64,000 bases of DNA, taken from Microcoleus sp. CAWBG506 (GTDB lineage: Bacteria > Cyanobacteriota > Cyanobacteriia > Cyanobacteriales > Microcoleaceae). A program made the position numbers and the translations under genes. Shown piece by piece: positions 7,819 to 15,242 of the stretch (the stretch's first letter is position 1; the number at the start of each line of letters is the position of its first letter). The notes beneath the pieces were generated by a model, which saw only the letters and a program-made list of their open reading frames with translations, searched no databases and was not told the origin of the DNA. The stretch spans positions 57,581 through 121,580 of the forward strand of contig JAHREW010000002.1 of assembly GCA_020883125.1 (NCBI GenBank), written 5' to 3'.

Positions 7819-8922
7819 ATGAAACACCTTGACAATTTAACCATCCATCGGTTCCGAGGCCTGCGAGATTTAACCTTGCAGGACTTGGGCCAAATTAACA
7901 TTTTGGTGGGCGGGAACAACTCAGGCAAAACCAGTGTTTTAGAAGCGATATCAACCTATTGTCGCCCCTTAGATCCCCTGGAATGGCTGAATACATCGTG
8001 GCGGCGAGAAATCAAATATTCTCGCAAGCCAAGACTAGATGCACTGAAATGGCTGTTTCCTCAAAATAAAGAAGAAGAAGAAGAACAATTAGATTTTAAC
8101 CAAATGGAAACTCACGTTTCTGGTAATGGTAAGTTTTCAGTGAGAGAGTCGAGGGCAATTTACCAAGAATTTGATGGAGTGGAATTATCAGAAGATGACG
8201 AAATTCAATCCTCAGAAGATATTGGGTTTGACAATACTTTGCGAGGTGCAGAAATAGAGCTAAAAGCTATTCTATCGGATTCACCCAATGAATTATCTGA
8301 ATATTTTGAAATTTGGGAAAATGAGCGTTTAACGAATCGGCGAATTCGCTCAGATGCCATGCTGTCAGTTGATACTGTGACACCTTTTTCTCACCGCATA
8401 GAACAATCACAAGTTGGCTTGCTCTCAGAAGCTATTTTTCAGCGTTTTAAGCCAGAAGTGATTAAGCTATTGCAAGTGATGGATTCAGGAATTATTGATT
8501 TAGTGATTCTATCGCATGGTGGCAATCGTAGCAGTCTCTATATCGATCACAAACAAGTGGGAATTTCACCATTAAGCTCTTTTGGTGATGGAGTACGTCG
8601 CTTGCTATTTATTGCTCTAACGCTGACAAAAGTCAGAGGTGGAGTGTTGCTAATTGACGAGATAGAAACAGCAATTCATACTGAAGCACTTCGCAGTTCA
8701 TTTACTTGGATTGTGCAGTGGTGCAAGCAAATGAATGTTCAGTTATTTGCAACTACCCATAGTTTAGAAGCAATTGATGCGATTTTAGATGCTAGCGATT
8801 CAGACACTGATTTAGTTCTTTACCGTTTAGAGAAACAAGAGTCACAAACTAAAGCAGTTAGAATTGAACGGGAAAGATTGCAAAGATTGCGGGAGGATTT
8901 GGGTCAGGAGGTGCGCGTATGA
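7819..8922 (+). CDS. ABC-type AAA ATPase, OLD/RecF-like
   Basis: A 367-residue ATPase. The N-terminus RFRGLRDLTLQDLG is typical of RecF/OLD-type ATPases. Walker A is GGNNSGKTS at residues 31-39. The C-terminal half has a signature-like SSFGDGVRRLLFIALTL, Walker B GGVLLIDEIETAIH and a switch His in FATTHS. There is no nuclease domain in this chain. I chose ATG 7819 because the TTG frame start 12 codons earlier adds only low-complexity residues. Its stop overlaps the start of the next gene (ATGA), so a two-protein machine is expected. OLD and PARIS-type systems combine this ATPase with a Toprim nuclease for phage defence; applying that here is inference. Confidence 0.85.
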   Translation: MKHLDNLTIHRFRGLRDLTLQDLGQINILVGGNNSGKTSVLEAISTYCRPLDPLEWLNTSWRREIKYSRKPRLDALKWLFPQNKEEEEEQLDFNQMETHVSGNGKFSVRESRAIYQEFDGVELSEDDEIQSSEDIGFDNTLRGAEIELKAILSDSPNELSEYFEIWENERLTNRRIRSDAMLSVDTVTPFSHRIEQSQVGLLSEAIFQRFKPEVIKLLQVMDSGIIDLVILSHGGNRSSLYIDHKQVGISPLSSFGDGVRRLLFIALTLTKVRGGVLLIDEIETAIHTEALRSSFTWIVQWCKQMNVQLFATTHSLEAIDAILDASDSDTDLVLYRLEKQESQTKAVRIERERLQRLREDLGQEVRV

Positions 8923-9689
8923 AATACGCCATTATTGGAGTAGAAGGGCAGCATGACCAGGCATTTACAGGGAAAGTTCTCAAGCTTTTGGGTTTTAAAG
9001 ATTTTCGGGAGGAGTTGAAAGGATTAAAGTCAGATTTAGACCCCTTTTGGCGCAAATTGATTCCTGTTTATCCCAAAAAAGGAAACTTGTACAAACGCCT
9101 TGATATGCCTTCTATTCTGTTTAATGATACTATATCAGTCGCAATTTATGCAGGTGAAGGAAGCAACCTTGTTACTAACTTAGATGATATTTTGGCCGCA
9201 AATCCTGAGTATCAAACAAACCTGTCGGCATTTGGCATAGTTGCTGATTGTGATAAGTCAAATCCCTCTCAAATTGTCGGAAAATTTACTAATTGCTTTC
9301 GCAACTACTTTCCTGATTTGCCTAACCAAGCGGGTGTTGTAAATACCAATAGCCCGCGTACAGGAATTTATGTTTTGCCAGATAACGTTTCCCAAGGTGT
9401 GCTTGATAGTTTGCTGTGCAGTTGCGGAGAGATAGCTTATCCCGCGTATATGGAAAAAGCTAGTTCGTATCTAGATGGATTTTCTGAGTCAGAGAGGAAA
9501 TCTTTGAAATGGAAAAATTTCGATCGCGAAAAAGCTTTAGTTGCTACTGTTGTCAGCGTTCTAAAACCTGGAAAGACTAATACAACAAGTATTGCTGATA
9601 ATAATTGGGTCAGCCAACAGACGCAGCAGCAGGTTCCGGCTTTGGCAAATTTTATTGAATTTTTGAACCAACTTTTAGCATTGATTTAA
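8919..9689 (+). CDS. DUF3226 / Toprim-like protein, partner of the ATPase
   Basis: A 256-residue protein overlapping the ATPase gene by 4 bp. The N-terminus IIGVEGQHDQAF gives a conserved Glu (E9), and FGIVADCDKSNP at about residue 105 gives a DxD pair (about D109 and D111). This Glu plus DxD pattern is the Toprim metal-binding signature and fits DUF3226. It would supply the nuclease half of a split OLD-like system. The middle includes GIYVLPDN and a Cys-containing LLCSCGE, and the C-terminus is helical. Function as a DNA or tRNA nuclease is inferred from the fold. A hairpin repeat follows the stop. Confidence 0.8.
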   Translation: MKYAIIGVEGQHDQAFTGKVLKLLGFKDFREELKGLKSDLDPFWRKLIPVYPKKGNLYKRLDMPSILFNDTISVAIYAGEGSNLVTNLDDILAANPEYQTNLSAFGIVADCDKSNPSQIVGKFTNCFRNYFPDLPNQAGVVNTNSPRTGIYVLPDNVSQGVLDSLLCSCGEIAYPAYMEKASSYLDGFSESERKSLKWKNFDREKALVATVVSVLKPGKTNTTSIADNNWVSQQTQQQVPALANFIEFLNQLLALI

Positions 9690-9717
9690 TCGCCAGTCTT
9701 GAACGCACGAGTGACCA

Positions 9718-9784
9718 GAAACCGGGTTTTTTCCAGAATACTCGTCACACCTCCCAGAAACTGCGAAAAACCCGGTTTCTTTGG
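9718..9784. repeat. Hairpin repeat, copy 2 (AGAAACCGGG...)
   Basis: Nearly identical to 6882-6950 and in the same orientation, with the dyad AGAAACCGGG...CCCGGTTTCT. It lies 28 nt past the DUF3226 stop and may terminate that operon. Confidence 0.8.
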
Positions 9785-9795
9785 TATTTAAAAAA

Positions 9796-10029
9796 TCATT
9801 CTTTCCAGTAACGAGTTAAAATCCGAATCACCTCACCCGCTAGAGGCGAAGGTAGAGGCGGACTCCATTCCCCAACTTGTGCAAAACCCAAAACGTGCAG
9901 CAGATTAACAATGCTTTCTACCGCTTTGGGAACCCCGCAAATCAGCAAACGAATCGGTTGTTTACCAGCGGGTACGTCGGGAATTTCTTCCCGGAGCAGT
10001 TCGGGAACTGATTTTGGTTGTGATATCAT
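9796..10029 (-). CDS. 77-residue hypothetical protein, paralogue 1
   Basis: A 77-residue protein (KSVPELLREEIPDVPAGKQP, then LLICGVPKAVESIVNLLHVL) almost identical to the product at 10809-11042. The central segment looks like a small alpha/beta unit, and the C-terminus is a proline-rich loop followed by VIRILTRYWKE. Changes between the copies are mostly conservative, so both seem to be under selection. No family is recognised. The upstream ~95 bp, with two HIP1 sites, is duplicated as well, so the promoter was copied with the gene. Confidence 0.7.
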   Translation of the reverse strand: MISQPKSVPELLREEIPDVPAGKQPIRLLICGVPKAVESIVNLLHVLGFAQVGEWSPPLPSPLAGEVIRILTRYWKE

Positions 10030-10253
10030 AGGGTTTGAACTACAGAAGTAGTGGAATTGCGATCGCCCTTAAAGTTTTCTAGGACAGGGGGCGATCGCTT
10101 TTCCGTTTGTACATCCTGAGTCTAGTTCAATGGCGGCCGATTGTCAAGCGTTAAGACAACTTATATTGTCGTACCGGCAATTTAAAAGATAGTCAAGGTT
10201 ACAGAATGCTAACATCAGCTTGCAAAGTTATGGCTAGCAGTTGAGCGTCAGCA

Positions 10254-10478
10254 GTGATCCGTTGGAAATTGGCAGTTGTGATGGCCGATCGCAATATCAG
10301 CAATAAAGAATTGGCTGCTTTAATGGGGATGCACCCCACTTCCGTGTCAAAAATCAAAACCCGTCGCCGACTCACCCGAATCGACGAAGCAACCCTTAGC
10401 GCCTTGTGCAGGGCACTGAAATGTCAACCGGGGGATTTAATGGTGTATGAAGAGGACGAGCCCGATCGCTTAAAATGA
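10254..10478 (+). CDS. Small Cro/C1-type HTH regulator
   Basis: A 74-residue DNA-binding protein of the short YozG/HTH_26 kind. The start is GTG at 10254, giving the typical IRWKLAVVMADRNIS N-terminus. The helix-turn-helix is NKELAALMGMHPTSVSKIK, and the end is CRALKCQPGDLM, characteristic of the family. It is one base apart from the next gene (a ribbon-helix-helix protein), so both are one transcript. Such pairs are common in plasmid, phage or toxin-antitoxin control regions. The direct target is unknown. Confidence 0.85.
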   Translation: MIRWKLAVVMADRNISNKELAALMGMHPTSVSKIKTRRRLTRIDEATLSALCRALKCQPGDLMVYEEDEPDRLK

Positions 10479-10479
10479 C

Positions 10480-10725
10480 ATGGTGAACACGCTACCCCCA
10501 AACCATGTGAGTCCTGCAAAATCTCCTAGAGTTGCCTTTTACCCCCCGCCCGAAATCAAGGAGAAGTTAGAGAAACTGGCGAGTATTGAGCGTCGTTCGA
10601 TTTCCCAAATGGCACTACTTTTGGTGGAGGAAGGGCTCGAAAAAGCGCAGAAGGAAGGTAAGTTCAATGAATCCAAAGACGATCGATCGCACCAACAGAA
10701 AAGCGACAGCAACCAACAAGACTGA
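10480..10725 (+). CDS. Ribbon-helix-helix (CopG-like) protein
   Basis: An 81-residue protein. After a loose N-terminus, SPRVAFYPPPEIKEKLEKLA and ERRSISQMALLLVEEGLEKA form a strand-helix-helix RHH fold. The C-terminus is polar (DDRSHQQKSDSNQQD). ATG 10480 lies one base past the stop of the HTH gene. It probably binds DNA as a dimer, acting on its own operon or a nearby one. No toxin gene follows; the next gene is the convergent second copy of the 77-residue protein. Confidence 0.8.
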   Translation: MVNTLPPNHVSPAKSPRVAFYPPPEIKEKLEKLASIERRSISQMALLLVEEGLEKAQKEGKFNESKDDRSHQQKSDSNQQD

Positions 10726-10805
10726 TGTTGGATTAAAACAAGGTCGATGGCTGTCGCCTCGGCTATCGCCTACGCACTTTTTGTGTTAAGTGCGATCGAC
10801 CTTAA

Positions 10806-11138
10806 AGACTATTCTTTCCAGTAACGGGTTAAAATCCGAATCACCTCACCCGCTAGAGGCGAAGGTAGAGGCGGGCTCCATTCCCCAACTTCTGCAAAAC
10901 CTAAAACGTGCAGCAGATTGACGATGCTGTCTACGCCTTTGGGAACGCCACACAACAACAAACGAATCGGTTTTTTGCCTTGAGGTACATCAGGAATTTC
11001 TTCCCGGAGCAGTTCGAGAACTGACTTTGGCTGTGATATCATAGACTTTGAATTACACGAATAGTGGAATTGCGATCGCCCTCAAGTTTTCCAGGCCAGG
11101 GGCGATCGCTTTTCCGTTTGTACATCCTCAGTCTAGCA
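10806..11138. repeat. Direct duplication of 9793-10123
   Basis: About 330 bp, comprising the 77-codon gene and its upstream ~95 bp (two HIP1 sites and a CCGTTTGTACATCCT block ending in AGTCTAG), is present twice in the same orientation about 1013 bp apart. Between the copies lie the HTH and RHH genes. Several small indels in the upstream part show that the event is not recent. Confidence 0.85.
10809..11042 (-). CDS. 77-residue hypothetical protein, paralogue 2
   Basis: Second copy of the 9796-10029 gene, same length with about 10 substitutions (for example AGKQP to QGKKP, ICGVPKAVES to LCGVPKGVDS). The first seven residues and last 25 are nearly invariant. It is convergent with the upstream HTH-RHH operon. 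No recognised family. Keeping an open frame in both copies argues for function. Confidence 0.7.
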   Translation of the reverse strand: MISQPKSVLELLREEIPDVPQGKKPIRLLLCGVPKGVDSIVNLLHVLGFAEVGEWSPPLPSPLAGEVIRILTRYWKE

Positions 11139-11182
11139 CAGGTATGGGAATATGGGAATAGGTAACTAAGGGAATTTTAAAC

Positions 11183-11206
11183 TTTTCACACGTTTACGTG
11201 TGAAAA
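11183..11206. promoter_or_regulatory. Perfect 24-bp palindrome, probable operator
   Basis: Two perfect 11-bp arms (TTTTCACACGT and its complement ACGTGTGAAAA) are separated by TT. The palindrome ends 7 bases before the ATG of the RHH gene at 11214. Size and position fit an operator for that gene's own product; autoregulation is inference. Confidence 0.7.
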
Positions 11207-11213
11207 TAAAGTT

Positions 11214-11390
11214 ATGGCAAATGAAAAAGACACCATCAAACTTGTAATTCCCAAGGCATTGAAGATCAGGTTCAAAGCCTTGTGCGTTCGTGCGGAAAGG
11301 GATATGAGCAGCGTCGGAGGTCAACTAATAGAAAGCTGGTGTCAAGAGCAAGAGCAAGCCGAGGCGAAACGGGATGAGTCAAACACCTGA
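11214..11390 (+). CDS. Small ribbon-helix-helix DNA-binding protein
   Basis: A 58-residue protein, MANEKDTIKLVIPKALKIRF then KALCVRAERDMSSVGGQLIE and a charged QEQEQAEAKRDES tail. The strand-helix-helix layout (IKLVIPKALKIRFKALC / DMSSVGGQLIESW) is that of Arc/CopG-type repressors. It starts 7 bases after a perfect 24-bp palindrome, probably its own operator. The next small regulator gene begins 51 bp downstream, so they may be transcribed together. Confidence 0.75.
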   Translation: MANEKDTIKLVIPKALKIRFKALCVRAERDMSSVGGQLIESWCQEQEQAEAKRDESNT

Positions 11391-11441
11391 AGGGGCGACA
11401 CCAAAGAGCAAAAGTAAGAATTTATTCTCGGATATCAGCTC

Positions 11442-11735
11442 GTGAAGGTTTTGTGTTTGACTATTTACACGGTATCACACCGAGTGTCACTGTGCAAGAG
11501 GTGTACAAAGAAAGTACGATCGATCTATGAAGTAAATTCCCAGTTGCCTAACTTGCCAGCAAAAAACCTAAAACGAGTCACCAGCTACGTTCCTCCAAAC
11601 GCCTACAACGTCTTGGAAGATTGGGCCAAGGAAGAAGACCGGACAGTCAGCAATCTCGTAAGTCGGATTGTCTCTCAGGCTGTAGATGCTTACTTGACTA
11701 AAAAGACTACAAAAGATGAACCCACCAGCGATTAA
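11442..11735 (+). CDS. Ribbon-helix-helix (CopG-like) protein, start uncertain
   Basis: The C-terminal ~60 residues are a clear RHH domain: LKRVTSYVPPNAYNVLEDWA then EDRTVSNLVSRIVSQAV. The longest frame begins at GTG 11442, but the first ~35 residues (Cys-rich, basic) do not look like part of the fold and overlie a small dyad (CGGT-atcac-ACCG). A start at GTG 11484 or TTG 11544/11553 is equally possible. It is the third RHH protein of this cluster and converges on the GT87-like gene. Confidence 0.7.
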   Translation: MKVLCLTIYTVSHRVSLCKRCTKKVRSIYEVNSQLPNLPAKNLKRVTSYVPPNAYNVLEDWAKEEDRTVSNLVSRIVSQAVDAYLTKKTTKDEPTSD

Positions 11736-11822
11736 CCTTTGACCTCTACGCTGATGAGTCATTCTCAACTGCCAACCTGTCGGGCCGTTTATTTTGTGTT
11801 GGAGTGGGGTTTTGTTTTTCCT

Positions 11823-13427
11823 CTAACCCGAAACCCGATCCACAGGCTCAAATTCACCAACCTGTTTTTGACCAAATGTCATAGCCAAAACCAAAACACT
11901 CAACGTAATCCCTAAAACCGCATAACTCGGCAATGAAAAAACAGTTACTTTCAACAAATAAGGCAATTCCCCACCCTTCCAGTTCCACCGCTTTCCCAGA
12001 AACACCAACAACCCAGCATGAATCACCGCAGTTTGCACCAAAAGACAACCAACTCCCAATAACCAAACAGACATTCTCTTGCCAGAAAAGACACAATTTT
12101 TAATCTGAAAACATAAATCGTTCAGCAAAAAAACCACCGCCGGTGCTAACATCACCGAACTGGTTGGCTGAGAATAGTTAATCGCAATACTCAAACAAGA
12201 AACTAACACCATTTCCGGTAAATCAATATTTTTTGACCTAGCAGTGCGAGGGTGCATCTCAATTTTGTGAGGGCGAAGCATGACCGCAGACAATTTATTA
12301 GTGAGAACTAGAGATTTACGGAGGTCATGCTTCGCCCCTACGAATATATTTGCAAAGATGGGATGCACCCCAGTTCCAGATTGTTTTCGGTAAAAATACC
12401 AACTTACTAAACCAACCAACACCAGAATAATTAAATCCGAAAATAGCTTAGCTAGAAATGGACTATCGGGAAAAAATCTCGGCCCCACAACCCTTAAATC
12501 GATGCGACTCATCGAAATATAAGGATTATTTGATGGATCGTTGAGCCACAGTGGAAATCCACGAATAGCATCCTGTAGAAATCCTGTTAAGGAATTACCC
12601 GATATTGCCAAACCGAACAGTGCTAGAAGAATTGCCGTAATTATTGATACAAAAACTAGATAAAATCGCTTTTTGATGATAAAATAAGGAATAAATAATA
12701 CAACTAACGTGGGTTTAAACAGGGCAATTCCCAATAAAAATCCGGCGGGTAAATCCCGATTATTTAGAGCTAAAATAAACATCCACAACAGCAGCATAGC
12801 AATAAAAATTGCCACATTGCCAACTTGCAAATCGAAGACGAAACCGTAGATAAATGCCACTGATATACTGCAAATAGTCCTCAAAGCTCGTGACTGCGAC
12901 TCCAACAGGATATTCGCTCCCCATAAAACAAAACCTGTGGCGATCAGATGCAGCACAATCCAGATTGTGAATGCAGTCTTCATCGGAAAGTAACCCAGAA
13001 ACCAGATCGGAGGAATGATATTAGGTGGATAAACAAAAGATGGAATCAGCCCACACACCTTTGTGATTCGACAAAAACCTTGGTTAAATACTTCGACATT
13101 AAAAGGACTCAAGTGATCGTGGGCTAATTTACTTGCTACATAAAACCACTTGAAATCCCAGTAAGGAGGCTCTGGTCGATTGGTCAAATCGTAAACTAAC
13201 CAAATTGTATAACACAGCAATCTGGTGACAGCTAATATAATGACAGCTTGGAAAATCCAGTTAACGATAGGTCGAGAACAAAACTGACTAAACTTTTGGA
13301 TGGCGGGATGTTTTAAAAATAAAGAATCTTGCCATGCTGTTTGGTCGCGGTCTAATCGCCAATTATATTTTAGAAACCAAGCAATTGTAATGATAATAAC
13401 TAAATTCCACCATCCAAAGCTAATCAT
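11823..13427 (-). CDS. GT87/DUF2029-like polytopic membrane glycosyltransferase with repeat insertion
   Basis: A 534-residue protein with about ten hydrophobic segments. The N-terminal loop WDFKWFYVASKLAHDH and FVYPPNIIPPIWFLGYFP match the DUF2029/GT87 pattern (acidic residue, then YPP before the next helix). These enzymes move sugars from polyprenyl-phosphate donors at the membrane; the acceptor is unknown. Residues about 353-393 (around VGAKHDLRKSLVLTNKLSAV) are encoded by a dispersed 121-bp palindromic repeat translated in frame. That loop is not part of the family, yet the frame continues normally into KNIDLPEMVLVSC. Activity with this insertion cannot be judged from sequence. Confidence 0.8.
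   Translation of the reverse strand: MISFGWWNLVIIITIAWFLKYNWRLDRDQTAWQDSLFLKHPAIQKFSQFCSRPIVNWIFQAVIILAVTRLLCYTIWLVYDLTNRPEPPYWDFKWFYVASKLAHDHLSPFNVEVFNQGFCRITKVCGLIPSFVYPPNIIPPIWFLGYFPMKTAFTIWIVLHLIATGFVLWGANILLESQSRALRTICSISVAFIYGFVFDLQVGNVAIFIAMLLLWMFILALNNRDLPAGFLLGIALFKPTLVVLFIPYFIIKKRFYLVFVSIITAILLALFGLAISGNSLTGFLQDAIRGFPLWLNDPSNNPYISMSRIDLRVVGPRFFPDSPFLAKLFSDLIILVLVGLVSWYFYRKQSGTGVHPIFANIFVGAKHDLRKSLVLTNKLSAVMLRPHKIEMHPRTARSKNIDLPEMVLVSCLSIAINYSQPTSSVMLAPAVVFLLNDLCFQIKNCVFSGKRMSVWLLGVGCLLVQTAVIHAGLLVFLGKRWNWKGGELPYLLKVTVFSLPSYAVLGITLSVLVLAMTFGQKQVGEFEPVDRVSG
12250..12370. repeat. 121-bp palindromic dispersed repeat, copy 1 (inside the GT87-like gene)
   Basis: Ends are imperfect inverted repeats (GGGTGCATCTCA and TGGGATGCACCC). 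Internally GGGCGAAGCATGACCGC pairs with GGTCATGCTTCGCCC across a ~35 nt loop. Copies 2-4 are at 13768, 32612 and 51518. Confidence 0.9.
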
Positions 13428-13679
13428 AGGAATTGACCTCCTATTTTAGGGTAACTTTTTTTCCCCCAAATAGCTGGTATTGCAACAATGTTTTACAATT
13501 AAATCCGTCCTTTTAGGAAGGGGGCACCACCCATTTTTACGATCGGATTGGTAAAGATTTGGTATTTTAATCTTAATAGTTAGTAATTACCAAACTGGAA
13601 TTAAATAGAAGATAGCTGTATGGTTGGCATCGTCCATACAGCTATCTTCTACGCTATTGCTGTTAGTTCAACACCTTAT

Positions 13680-13739
13680 CCCGTTCCGAACTGAATATTA
13701 CCAGAATCGAACCCAACAAGGCATCGCAGTCACCTTGTC
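13680..13739 (-). pseudogene. Fragment of a second DUF6544 gene
   Basis: About 60 bp (CGTTCCGAACTGAATATTAC to CGCAGTCACCTTGTC on the plus strand) aligns with 14063-14120 inside the intact DUF6544 gene, with about nine differences. It corresponds to the residues around TAMPWCGRFWEYSVRNG. In the fragment that frame is broken. The rest of the second copy is gone, partly replaced by the dispersed repeat at 13768. Elsewhere in 13428-13957 I see no gene. Confidence 0.7.
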
Positions 13740-13767
13740 CTTGAAACGTCATGTTGAGAGAAATTTG

Positions 13768-13889
13768 GGGAGCATCCCGATTTTGCATAGGCGAAGCATG
13801 ACCGCAGACAATTTATTAGTCATAACCAGAGATTTACAGCGGTCATGCTTCGCCCCTACTAATATATTTGCAAAACGTGAGATGCACCC
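13768..13889. repeat. 121-bp palindromic dispersed repeat, copy 2
   Basis: Same family as 12250-12370, with ends GGGAGCATCCC and GATGCACCC and the internal dyad GCGAAGCATGACCGC/GCGGTCATGCTTCGCC. It sits in the spacer next to the DUF6544 fragment. Confidence 0.9.
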
Positions 13890-13957
13890 GAAATTTGTTT
13901 ACTCATAATTGCCTCCAGTATTTTGATTTTGATATTTCTGGCGATCGCCATCCCTGA

Positions 13958-14803
13958 CTATGCCAACTCATAGTTAATCTCTGTAATTCTTCCTTTAAAA
14001 TAGAGCCGAGTGCCTTCTGGATACTCCCATCCCACCTCGCCTTCTAAGGGAATCAGCATCCCATTACGAACTGAATATTCCCAGAATCGACCGCACCAAG
14101 GCATCGCAGTCACCTTGTCACGATAACGAGCCTGGGCTCGAATAGTAGCGATCGCCCCTTCAGCATTAAAAGTAAATACCAGGGACACAGTTGTTGTACC
14201 ATCCGTCAGGGTACCCCGTGCTGAGGTATCATCGATCGCCGGACAGCGCACACCCTGACTGGGTAATAGTGCAGTGGGATACCAAGTAGCCTCAGCAAAG
14301 AATCGCAATAATTCACCTTGATTGTTTTCATGCGCACCGTGCATTTTTGCAACAGTGAAAAGACCGAGTAATGATGCGTGTAAGCTGCCTTCTCCTAACA
14401 GATATGTATCATGGACAAAGGCATTAACTCCAGGAGCCATCTGGATGCGTGCATCCCAATCAAAACCCGGACGTTGAGCGATCGCAATTTGAGTGGCGGT
14501 AAACGGCATCCACTTATCTTCCGTCTCACTCAAATTGAACTGTCCCTGCTGAGAGAGTTTGACCCCAGCCACGATGGGTTGTCCGTCCTTAATTACTGTC
14601 CTAAAAAATCGCTGTACGGGGGTGGGTTCGCCTTCAATTTCTTTTTCGTCGTAGATTTGGGGCTTAATTGTCCGCCGTCCATCTGTTAATTTGGCTCGTA
14701 GGCGATCGGTATCTGACTGCCAGCGATAGCTACCATAAATAGCAGCAATTCCCAAGCTGACTACGATTAAAACACCAATAATTGCTATCCAATTAATCCA
14801 CAT
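13958..14803 (-). CDS. DUF6544 family membrane-anchored protein
   Basis: A 281-residue protein. A single N-terminal hydrophobic segment (WIAIIGVLIVVSLGIAAIYG) precedes a soluble domain. Conserved-looking blocks are QRFFRTVIKDGQPIV, GQFNLSETEDKWMPF, FAEATWYPTALLPSQGV and MPWCGRFWEYSVRNGMLIP, the pattern I associate with the DUF6544 family of unknown function. The start at ATG 14803 gives the membrane anchor. A 60-bp piece of a second copy lies at 13680-13739. The small membrane protein upstream (14822-15156) is in the same direction and may have shared a transcript. Confidence 0.75.
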   Translation of the reverse strand: MWINWIAIIGVLIVVSLGIAAIYGSYRWQSDTDRLRAKLTDGRRTIKPQIYDEKEIEGEPTPVQRFFRTVIKDGQPIVAGVKLSQQGQFNLSETEDKWMPFTATQIAIAQRPGFDWDARIQMAPGVNAFVHDTYLLGEGSLHASLLGLFTVAKMHGAHENNQGELLRFFAEATWYPTALLPSQGVRCPAIDDTSARGTLTDGTTTVSLVFTFNAEGAIATIRAQARYRDKVTAMPWCGRFWEYSVRNGMLIPLEGEVGWEYPEGTRLYFKGRITEINYELA

Positions 14804-14821
14804 GATACTTACCTATGTTTG

Positions 14822-15156
14822 TTAATTCAGAAGTTGATATATTGTGACTATCGTAATGATTATTACAATAATTGTATAGATTAAAAACGTAATGATAGCC
14901 AATTAGGAAGATAAATCGCAAGATTGTCCATTGTTGAATTTGAATACTTGCGTGCAATCAGAGTTAAGGGACACACGAATCTAAAGGTTAGTAAAATTAC
15001 ACCTTCTAGAGATACAAATCCATAACCAATCCAGAGCCAGAGATCGAGTTTATTGGCGATCGCGGCATAAAGCATATAGAAAATCACCAAATTGAAGAAT
15101 ACCCAGATCGCAGTGTGAATGATTTTAATCAGAGTCAATTTGGTTTCACTTTTCAT
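14822..15156 (-). pseudogene. Small membrane protein, frameshifted near the C-terminus
   Basis: The open frame from 15156 gives 91 residues with two membrane segments (HTAIWVFFNLVIFYMLYAAI, WIGYGFVSLEGVILLTF) and stops at 14881 after YLPNWLSLRF. Shifting frame just after LPNW gives LAIITFLIYTIIVIIITIVT and ends IYQLLN at a stop at 14822. That third hydrophobic helix is what a complete protein of this layout should carry. So one indel near 14890 probably truncated the gene. I do not know the family's function. If the short form is still made, it lacks its last helix. Confidence 0.6.
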
Positions 15157-15242
15157 AAGACTTCATCCTCAAAAATGAAAAGCCCATGGAGTATCTCTCA
15201 TAATATTGAACAAAGATGAAGAACCTGTGAAGAAGGTATCGA

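Noticed and set aside
13624-13908. 94-codon plus-strand frame
   Set aside because: It runs through a DUF6544 fragment and the palindromic repeat; the frame is a by-product of the repeat.
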